Positions 57,476 to 64,000 of a DNA stretch of 64,000 nt are shown one piece after another (within the stretch, counting starts at the first letter, position 1; every line of letters begins with the position of its first letter). Below the pieces are notes generated by a model, which saw nothing but the letters and a program-made list of their open reading frames with translations, was not told where the DNA came from and ran no database searches. The position numbers were made by a program, and so were the translations under genes. Where the stretch lies: positions 124,001-188,000 of the forward strand of contig NC_018945.1 of the NCBI RefSeq assembly GCF_000304475.1, in the 5' to 3' direction. This DNA is from Kazachstania africana CBS 2517 (lineage: Eukaryota; Ascomycota; Saccharomycetes; Saccharomycetales; Saccharomycetaceae).

Positions 57476-59245
57476 TCAATGATTATTTTCCCGAAGAGAT
57501 TTGGAAAGCTGTAGCATCATTTGAAGGTTAGAATGCTCAACATTAAATATAAAAAGTGATTTAGTGCTTTTCAACAGTTTGTTGATAAAAGTTACGTATT
57601 CTGACTGTTTTGAAGGTTTCCTTTCACTTACCAGTTTTTGTAATCCCTCTATCGTTGCAGTATCTTGGACTTGAAAGAAATATTCTTTGACAATATTATT
57701 ATCGTCACCACTTCGAAAGTTAATTTCAAAAATATCTAACCCAGATAGAGGAGTTTCAGAGGATTCATCTATTTTTTTAATGCCTACGTTTCTAAGTTCA
57801 TTACTAGAAATTGATGCACTGTTTTCCGAATCAATAAAAGGATTATCATCAGGCCTATTTGATAGTTCAACTGAGTGCTGTATGGTTTCGATCTCGAATA
57901 TTTCACCATATGTAATGCTTATGAAGTTTAGAAACTTTTTGCGCAATTCTACCCAGGGTTGTGTAGATATTGTTATGAAAGAAAAATCCTCATGGGTTTG
58001 AAGACATTTATCGTGGAATAGTTTGTAATCTTGTGACAATATATCCTCTATAGTGTCCGTTTCGCTCGTCAAAATTCTTGAGAGTGCATATGTTTCGTTT
58101 CCTTTCGTAGTGATGGTATAGTCCCCAAAGTCAGCACGCACATTGTAGCCAGCTAGGGAAGGTTCAAAATAGAAAAATGTTCTTACAGGTCCCTCAAAAT
58201 CGTCAATGGAACATTCGAGCCTTTTTCTCTGTAATCTTTCGTACTTCAGTTTCTCCTGGCTTATTGTTATAGATTGTTCATAGTTATAGGCTGATTCCAA
58301 CAGTGAGCTCTTTTCTTTTTGTTCAACGGCAAGAACATCTTCATATTCTAATAATTTTTTTCTTTTTGGTGCACTCAATTCATCCAACATGTTAATTTGC
58401 TCTTGTAACCCTCTGACAGTTTCTTCGAGAGAACCGATGTTGGACGTCAACTGGGAAAGATCTTTTTCTCTGATTTCCATTCTTCTTGCTAATTTCATTC
58501 TCTCTTTCTTTAATTTCTCGTTGATCTTTCTTTTTCCATCTAGTATCTTATTCTTCCTTTGCTGAAACCCCTCCAAAGAAGATAATAGTGACCACTCTTC
58601 CTCGCTGCACTTTTTATTGTTCGAATTTTCTAATTTAATGGATTTTGTTTCAAGTTTCAACATATTGGATTTGAGAACATCGATTTCCCTTATCAGCTGT
58701 TCTCTTGGCTCTAATTTTTCGAGTTCATCAATTTCTTTATTCTTTTGCAATCTTAGGTCAGCGATAAGTTCCTTGAACTGATCTTCAGATTTTTTAATCT
58801 CGTCGTCAAAGGCAGCATTTAGCCTTTTATAATCTAGGATACATTTGTCACTATGCTTCTCGATTTGCTCCTCATATCTAAGAATATCGTCATCTAATTT
58901 TCTGATATCACTTATTACTTTGGAAAGCACGTATTCTTTTTTCTTTATGGCATAGTTCAAATCAGGGATTAATTTGGTTTGATATCTGATTATATTCCAG
59001 TTTGTCTCAGCATTCACCCCATGTAATTTTTCACCTTTTTTAATCAAATTTCTTTCAAATTGTTTACGTATTGAGATTTCTGCCACCTGTTCGTTACTTA
59101 ATCTTGATTTGGAGTCCTTAGATACTTTCTTGATGGCTTTATTCTCGCTGAGTATCCTTTGTTTCTTCAAAATGTGTGCATCTGTTCCTCCGTTTGCTAT
59201 TGCCGTTAAAATGACATTTGAGTTCATTTCCAGAAATCCTATCAA
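57476..59245 (-). CDS. VIK1: Vik1/Cik1, non-motor partner of kinesin Kar3
   Basis: The 589-residue protein has a basic N terminus, a long coiled coil (about 90-360) with the neck region, and a C-terminal globular domain starting RTFFYFEPSLAGYN (about 365-589) that resembles a kinesin motor head but lacks the P-loop GxxxxGKT. This is the motor-homology domain of Cik1/Vik1, which binds microtubules without ATP and targets Kar3 to spindle poles or cytoplasmic microtubules. S. cerevisiae has VIK1 (YPL253C, 647 residues) and CIK1 (YMR198W, 594). Position between HFI1 and YAH1 marks the VIK1 slot; the length is closer to Cik1, so the name is positional. Confidence 0.88.
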   Translation of the reverse strand: MIGFLEMNSNVILTAIANGGTDAHILKKQRILSENKAIKKVSKDSKSRLSNEQVAEISIRKQFERNLIKKGEKLHGVNAETNWNIIRYQTKLIPDLNYAIKKKEYVLSKVISDIRKLDDDILRYEEQIEKHSDKCILDYKRLNAAFDDEIKKSEDQFKELIADLRLQKNKEIDELEKLEPREQLIREIDVLKSNMLKLETKSIKLENSNNKKCSEEEWSLLSSLEGFQQRKNKILDGKRKINEKLKKERMKLARRMEIREKDLSQLTSNIGSLEETVRGLQEQINMLDELSAPKRKKLLEYEDVLAVEQKEKSSLLESAYNYEQSITISQEKLKYERLQRKRLECSIDDFEGPVRTFFYFEPSLAGYNVRADFGDYTITTKGNETYALSRILTSETDTIEDILSQDYKLFHDKCLQTHEDFSFITISTQPWVELRKKFLNFISITYGEIFEIETIQHSVELSNRPDDNPFIDSENSASISSNELRNVGIKKIDESSETPLSGLDIFEINFRSGDDNNIVKEYFFQVQDTATIEGLQKLVSERKPSKQSEYVTFINKLLKSTKSLFIFNVEHSNLQMMLQLSKSLRENNH

Positions 59246-59630
59246 GTGAGTTTCTTTCAGGACACTTCAGCTTGATGTAGTACAGAGTACAACTGATGAT
59301 ATGCTAAGTAGGTTAGAATAATTTTGTGTGTTCGAGCAATTTGTGTTATAGCTCGAACTTTTTTTAATATTTATTCTTTCCGAATCGGGAAACATATAAA
59401 TAGTAAGATGAGTTGCAATTGAATTGTGCCAGAGGTCATCGTCTTACATGGCACAGGCATCATTTTAGAGGATATTTAATGACTATTTAGTCTAGGTCAA
59501 CGTACTGTCTTCATTCTTTGATCACTTAAATGAAGATAACACAGAAATTATTTGATATATGGAATGGAAATTATATTTTTTTCAAGAATGAAAGGCGACA
59601 TGACATTATTTACAGTATGTATGAATATTT
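59246..59630. other. VIK1 promoter spacer with 8-bp inverted repeat
   Basis: This 385-bp spacer contains GTTCGAGC (59330-59337) and GCTCGAAC (59351-59358), an exact 8-bp inverted repeat with a 13-base spacer, about 90 bp upstream of VIK1. It shares the CTCGAA core seen at 1.35-1.75 kb. Confidence 0.5.
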
Positions 59631-60197
59631 TTATTTAAAATCGTTGCTGCTGACATTTCTTGTCATTTGAGGTAGTGCAACTCTAATTCCATCTATGTCC
59701 TTTGACATTTTGAGCTGGCATCCAAGCCTACTAGTCTCAGTAAGACCGTAAGCTAGATCCAGCATATCATTTTCATCGTCTTCTGGTTCAGGCAATGCAT
59801 CGTAGTAATCAGGATCAACGATAACATGGCATGTAGAGCATGCACAAGATCCACCGCAGGCACCCTCCATATCCAGATTATGACCTTGAGCTATATCTAA
59901 CAGCGTTTCGCCTTCACAGGCATCATATGTTTGCTGAGAGCCATCTTTTAACACAAATGTGACCTTTAACTCTTCCCCAGGCACGGGTTTTTTGATATGG
60001 CCATGCTGCAATAATTGTGCTGTAGAGAAGTGCATTCGCTGGCTGTTGGAAACTACCAGAGAATTATTCAGAGAAGTCCTGACAGAAAATTGGTACGCTG
60101 TCATGGTTCGAGATAGCAAACGGAAATTTGGACTCTTTAGAACAATACTTGCTCTTGACAAAGTATTAGGCCTACAAACAGCTTTTAACATCGTCAC
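59631..60197 (-). CDS. YAH1: Yah1, mitochondrial [2Fe-2S] ferredoxin (adrenodoxin type)
   Basis: The 188-residue precursor has a basic presequence (about 1-60, with RASIVLKSPNFRLLSR) followed by the ferredoxin domain. The cluster ligands C114, C120, C123 and C160 follow the C-x5-C-x2-C ... C spacing in GACGGSCACSTCHV and RLGCQL. Acidic patches for the reductase Arh1 are present (ALPEPEDDENDMLDLAYGL). Yah1 supplies electrons for Fe-S cluster and haem A synthesis and is essential in yeast. S. cerevisiae Yah1 (YPL252C) is 172 residues. An ATG two codons in is an equally good start. Confidence 0.97.
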   Translation of the reverse strand: MTMLKAVCRPNTLSRASIVLKSPNFRLLSRTMTAYQFSVRTSLNNSLVVSNSQRMHFSTAQLLQHGHIKKPVPGEELKVTFVLKDGSQQTYDACEGETLLDIAQGHNLDMEGACGGSCACSTCHVIVDPDYYDALPEPEDDENDMLDLAYGLTETSRLGCQLKMSKDIDGIRVALPQMTRNVSSNDFK

Positions 60198-60610
60198 TTC
60201 TTGTTGCTATCAAAAGGCTTCTATTTTGTTATGTATGTACAGGATAATGGAATTATTAAGTTTTCGCAATAAAAACCAGTTTGTTCAAATAGCTCCAAAT
60301 GTTCGATGAGATGACTGACGATCTGCTTACAAATACAAAAAATATACCATAGCTTCCTTCCACTATCGACAAAAGAATGCTGCTACACTATCGATTTTTA
60401 ATGAGAGCGAGAGAAAATATGGGTCTGGTGTATGGGTCTTCATGTATCATCATAATGAAGAGACATCGGATGAAGAGACATTTGTTACACTGTCTTTGCA
60501 CAACATTCGTAGAATTAATCAGTTCTATCGAATGTTATTATTACATCTTACATGTCCATTTATATTGCGAGTTGTCTAGACAAATTTTTGGACTAAATAT
60601 AGGGCTTGAG
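60198..60610. other. YAH1 promoter / YMR196W 3' spacer
   Basis: This 413-bp spacer holds a 12-bp direct repeat ATGAAGAGACAT (60455-60466 and 60470-60481). A short open frame crossing the YMR196W 3' end looks non-coding. Confidence 0.5.
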
Positions 60611-63600
60611 CTACAGATGGCAGGCTAACTCTGCATGATTCTTGGACGTCAAGTCTGTATCACGATTGTCATCGAAATTCAAGAGTTCCATTTGCTCCTT
60701 TAGTTTATTTATCGTAGTAGCTTCACTAACATGAGCTTTGACACCTGCTGTTGTGTCTCTATTGGTCGTAGTCAAACCATTGAACGATTTGGAACTCTTG
60801 GGCAATGTAAGCTTCTTCTCTGTCACGAGAGTATTGATAGAATTTTCAGTAGTTGTGACCTTTGTGCAATTAGCACCAACATCACTAATCCATTTGGCAA
60901 CCAAAGAGGTCCAACCTACTTGATGCGATGCACCTACTCCTCTACCAGTGTCACCATCAAAGTATTCATAAAATGTGACATAATTCTTGAAATAGGGATC
61001 ATTAGAAAGAAATTTAGATTGTGAGCCTGTGTAGATTGCACGTTCACCTTCTTTTTTGCCGTCAGGTAAAAACATGGCTATCATACGTGAACTTAATTCA
61101 TCAGCAACTTCAGATAGATCTAGATATTTACCTGAGCCAACTGGACATTCAACTTTGAAATCGGGACCATGGTACAAAAACATTCTTTGTAAAGATTCGG
61201 TGATTAAGAAATTAGTAGGGAACCAGATAGGTCCTCTCCAATTGGAATTACCGCCGAACATACCTGAATCGGACTCCCCCGGTAAATACTTGACACAATA
61301 CTCTTTACCATGGACATTCATTCTAAATGGGTGCACTTCGTGGTATTTAGATAGTGATCTAATACCATAATCTGAAAGAAATTCACTTTCGTCCAACATT
61401 CTCGTAAGAATTGCCTCCAATCTGTCCTTGGTCACAAGAGATAGTAAAACCCTTTCGCCAATGCCAGTTTCTGCCATATTTGCAACATTTCTACCAAATA
61501 TTTCCGGTCTATTATTGATGAACCAATCCACTCTTTTTTTAAATCCAGGGAATTGTCTGACTAAACTAGACTCTAACGTCATAGAGGCATATAATGGAAT
61601 TAATCCCACTAATGACCTAATTGGAAGCTGTTCCCTGTATGGGCCTCCCCAAGAGATGGCATCGTAGTAAAATTTGTCATGCTCATTCCACAAATTCTGT
61701 TTGACAACTTTTTGAAATTCTCCATGTGATGTATCAATCGCATATTCGAATGACATTGTGTCACTAATCAAAATGAAATGTTCAAAAAATTTTGACGCAA
61801 TATCTTCATAAACAGGATTCCTCTTTGCTAGTTCCAGAGCAATATTTAACATTTGTAAAGAGAAAAATGCCATCCATCCAGTTGAATCTGCTTGTTCCAA
61901 AGTACCTCCAGTAGGCAGGGGTTCTGATCTATTGAAAACACCAATATTGTCCAGACCTAAGAAACCGCCTTCAAATAAATTCTTACCTTGAGTATCCTTA
62001 CGATTAACCCACCATGTAAAGTTTAGTAATAATTTCTGAAAAACACGTTCCAAGAAGACGAAGTCTTCACGGTTGTACAAACTTTTTTCAATCTTGAAAA
62101 CACGATATGTAGCCCATGCATGAACGGGTGGATTGACGTCATTGAAATTCCATTCATATGCAGGAATTTGACCATTTGGATGCATATACCATTCTCTTGT
62201 TAATAGGTCTAGCTGACGTTTAGCAAAGTCTGGATCAATCATGGAAAGTGGGATGCAATGGAAAGCACTATCCCAGGAGGCAAAAAATGGATATTCCCAC
62301 TTATCTGGCATCGATAAGATATCATCGATGTAAATATGTTTCCAATTACTGTTTCTACCATTGGCTCTATTTGGGGGAGGACTTGGTTTAATACTTGGGT
62401 CACCATTATACCATGCATCAAAGGTGAAATTATAAAATTGTTTGGTCCATAATAAACCAGCGAAGGCTTGCCTTTGTATGTTTCTCATTTCTGGATTGAT
62501 TGGTGAAGGATTAACTCTCCAGAAGAAGTTATCTGCTTCTTCTTTACGATTCTCAAAAATAGTGTCGAAGGCTTCCTCATTAATAACAGATAGCTCGTTG
62601 GAATTGAAGATGGTATTTTCGGGATCATCTGTAAATTTATACCTGATTGTGACACACTCGCCGGGAGGGATATTGGGGAAATAGTAAACGGCAGCAGCTT
62701 TTGTACCTTCATTATCTGGATTTACTGTACCCTCTGTATTGCCCTTTACAACATATTCCTCGACAGCATCCTTAGAATATGGGGCAGGGTTCTTTGAAGA
62801 GTTGAATAACTTCACAAAGTTCGGTTCATTTTCAGTGAATAGTAATTTTGGTTCAATATCTGCACGTTTGGATCCGTCTGCAGTGAACCCCGGAGAAGGT
62901 TGGAAAACAATTTTTCTAGTTCCATATTTCTGATGTGTGACATCGATTAAATTAGATGAGTCAGTCACTTTCTTCAAACAAGGTTTATTCTTTATATTTG
63001 AATCCCAGGCCCAAGTATTTCTGAAAAAGATTTGTGGCGCGACATGCAATTGGCCTGCATGAATTTCACTTCTGTTATGAACAGTGATTCTGAAATTCAA
63101 ATCATTCGGATTATCATCACCTTTAGCCATTTCGAAAAAGACATCGAAGTATGGAGTATCATTTTCCTTTTCATTTTTAAAATATCCTTCCATTTCATTA
63201 ATTTCTAATTCTTTGTCTAAATAGCCCCTCTTACCATTTTCTTGAACTAATTCATCGTATGGGTATGCCTTCATGAAAGGATACTTATACAATGCTTTCA
63301 TATAAGAATGAGTCGGAGTATTATCTAAATAATAATACAGTTCTTTCACATCCTCACCGTGGTTACCTTGATGACCTGTTAAACCAAATAATCTTTCTTT
63401 TAATCTAATATCTTTACCATTCCATAGGGCCAGGCTAAGACAGATCAATTGTTTGTTGTCAGAAACACCGAAAAGACCATCTTCACCCCAACGAAAGACA
63501 CGAGCATTTGCGTGTTCGAAGGGAAAATGTGACCATGCATCACCATCAGCAGAATAATCTTCCCGAACAGTAGCCCAACTTCTTTCGCTCATATATGGGC

Positions 63601-63694
63601 CCCATCTATACCAGTATTTTTTATGGGTTCTATTCTCTTCTAGTTTCTTTTCTTCGACGGTTGAACCGACCAATTCCTCTCTTACCTTGTTCAT
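60611..63694 (-). CDS. YMR196W: YMR196W-type glycoside hydrolase family 63-like protein
   Basis: The 1027-residue protein (S. cerevisiae YMR196W 1088) resembles an uncharacterised branch of the GH63/mannosyl-oligosaccharide glucosidase clan found in fungi and bacteria. Conserved parts include RWGPYMSERSWATVREDYS near the N terminus, the beta-rich N domain, and an (alpha/alpha)6 barrel with FASWDSAFHCIPLSMIDPDFAKRQLD, GQIPAYEWNFNDVNPPVHAWA, GGFLGLDNIGVFNRSEPLP-like and GGNSNWRGPIWFPTN segments. The acidic residues in these segments are candidate catalytic acid and base by analogy to GH63. There is no signal peptide, so it is probably cytoplasmic. The C-terminal 80 residues are low complexity. 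The function is not established. Confidence 0.92.
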   Translation of the reverse strand: MNKVREELVGSTVEEKKLEENRTHKKYWYRWGPYMSERSWATVREDYSADGDAWSHFPFEHANARVFRWGEDGLFGVSDNKQLICLSLALWNGKDIRLKERLFGLTGHQGNHGEDVKELYYYLDNTPTHSYMKALYKYPFMKAYPYDELVQENGKRGYLDKELEINEMEGYFKNEKENDTPYFDVFFEMAKGDDNPNDLNFRITVHNRSEIHAGQLHVAPQIFFRNTWAWDSNIKNKPCLKKVTDSSNLIDVTHQKYGTRKIVFQPSPGFTADGSKRADIEPKLLFTENEPNFVKLFNSSKNPAPYSKDAVEEYVVKGNTEGTVNPDNEGTKAAAVYYFPNIPPGECVTIRYKFTDDPENTIFNSNELSVINEEAFDTIFENRKEEADNFFWRVNPSPINPEMRNIQRQAFAGLLWTKQFYNFTFDAWYNGDPSIKPSPPPNRANGRNSNWKHIYIDDILSMPDKWEYPFFASWDSAFHCIPLSMIDPDFAKRQLDLLTREWYMHPNGQIPAYEWNFNDVNPPVHAWATYRVFKIEKSLYNREDFVFLERVFQKLLLNFTWWVNRKDTQGKNLFEGGFLGLDNIGVFNRSEPLPTGGTLEQADSTGWMAFFSLQMLNIALELAKRNPVYEDIASKFFEHFILISDTMSFEYAIDTSHGEFQKVVKQNLWNEHDKFYYDAISWGGPYREQLPIRSLVGLIPLYASMTLESSLVRQFPGFKKRVDWFINNRPEIFGRNVANMAETGIGERVLLSLVTKDRLEAILTRMLDESEFLSDYGIRSLSKYHEVHPFRMNVHGKEYCVKYLPGESDSGMFGGNSNWRGPIWFPTNFLITESLQRMFLYHGPDFKVECPVGSGKYLDLSEVADELSSRMIAMFLPDGKKEGERAIYTGSQSKFLSNDPYFKNYVTFYEYFDGDTGRGVGASHQVGWTSLVAKWISDVGANCTKVTTTENSINTLVTEKKLTLPKSSKSFNGLTTTNRDTTAGVKAHVSEATTINKLKEQMELLNFDDNRDTDLTSKNHAELACHL

Positions 63695-64000
63695 CGTTTT
63701 ATTAAGTTGTACGTTTTAAGAGTCAAGCAATGACAAGAATATGACAGACTACACGCAATTTGACGTTATGCCTTCTTATACGAATTGCACTTCTAATGTC
63801 AAATTGACAATGGCAAAGAGCCCCTTTTACCTAATGTATGGATGATTTTCGTTTAGAATTTAGACACTTACAAAATCGGGTTTATATCCATTAAAAGAAA
63901 ATTAGTAGTATATTATATAATTTGTATATATTCGAAGTTTAGTAATTTAGGATACGATTCTTTTTCGAATTCGTTATGCCTCTCTCTCTTTTCCCCTGAA
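63695..64000. other. Upstream region of YMR196W, to window edge
   Basis: This 306-bp AT-rich stretch has no gene that I can support; it is the start of the YMR196W promoter. Confidence 0.5.

Noticed and set aside
1..64000. Transposons, LTRs, CRISPR arrays, toxin or viral sequences
   Set aside because: I found no TG...CA-bounded repeats, integrase/reverse-transcriptase frames, regularly spaced repeats or viral genes anywhere in the window.

Overview
The window is a gene-dense nuclear chromosome segment from a budding yeast of the Saccharomycetaceae. It has compact single-exon genes, short AT-rich spacers and standard codon use. The one spliced gene carries a textbook yeast intron (GTATGT donor, TACTAAC branch site, CAG acceptor). 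Almost every protein can be matched to a Saccharomyces cerevisiae gene, but identities and gaps are those of a distant relative. Gene content points to a lineage that shares the whole-genome duplication (Naumovozyma, Kazachstania or a similar genus; inferred, not proven). The window follows single sister tracks of duplicated S. cerevisiae regions and lacks the genes that the other track would interleave in a non-duplicated genome.

Layout. Positions 1-25,000 follow S. cerevisiae chromosome VIII right arm in reverse: the 3' end of ALF1 (a YNL gene), a YHR127W-position RNA-binding protein, a PIR-repeat/GPI wall protein at the ANS1 position, a NIP30-like protein, NDT80, intron-containing EPT1, CIA2, MSH1, SET1, ORC6, a TOM70/TOM71 gene, COX23, DMA1 and BZZ1, then TRS33. 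Positions 25,000-51,300 follow chromosome XIV right arm: MPP6, MRPL50, ATP23, ARE2, RCF2, TIM23, SMM1, a YNR014W-like gene, PHO91, URK1, PRP2, PFK2 (a chromosome XIII gene in S. cerevisiae), CSE2, NRM1, LRO1, ATG3 and VPS27. Positions 51,700-64,000 follow the CLN2-BBP1-HFI1-VIK1-YAH1 run of chromosome XVI and end with YMR196W. LSM12, SNF12, YNR021W and ACC1 are missing from their expected places.

Functions are housekeeping and not an operon-like system: meiosis (NDT80), G1/S control (CLN2, NRM1), chromatin and transcription (SET1, HFI1, CSE2), replication (ORC6), mitochondrial import and biogenesis (TOM70/71, TIM23, RCF2, COX23, ATP23, MRPL50, MSH1, YAH1), lipid synthesis (EPT1, ARE2, LRO1), autophagy and endosomes (ATG3, VPS27) and spindle pole body/microtubules (BBP1, VIK1, DMA1, ALF1).

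The most informative non-coding signals are regulatory sites that fit the adjacent gene: two middle sporulation elements and a URS1-like core upstream of NDT80, a full inositol-response element upstream of EPT1, three MCB-type cores upstream of NRM1, SCB cores upstream of CLN2, and abutting RRPE and PAC motifs between URK1 and PRP2. Less explained are a dense cluster of CTCGAR motifs with a 9-bp inverted repeat at 1.35-1.75 kb, a perfect 10-bp hairpin just downstream of CLN2, and three GC-rich islands. I found no tRNA, rRNA, transposon, LTR, CRISPR or viral element, and nothing that looks like a wholly new multi-gene system.
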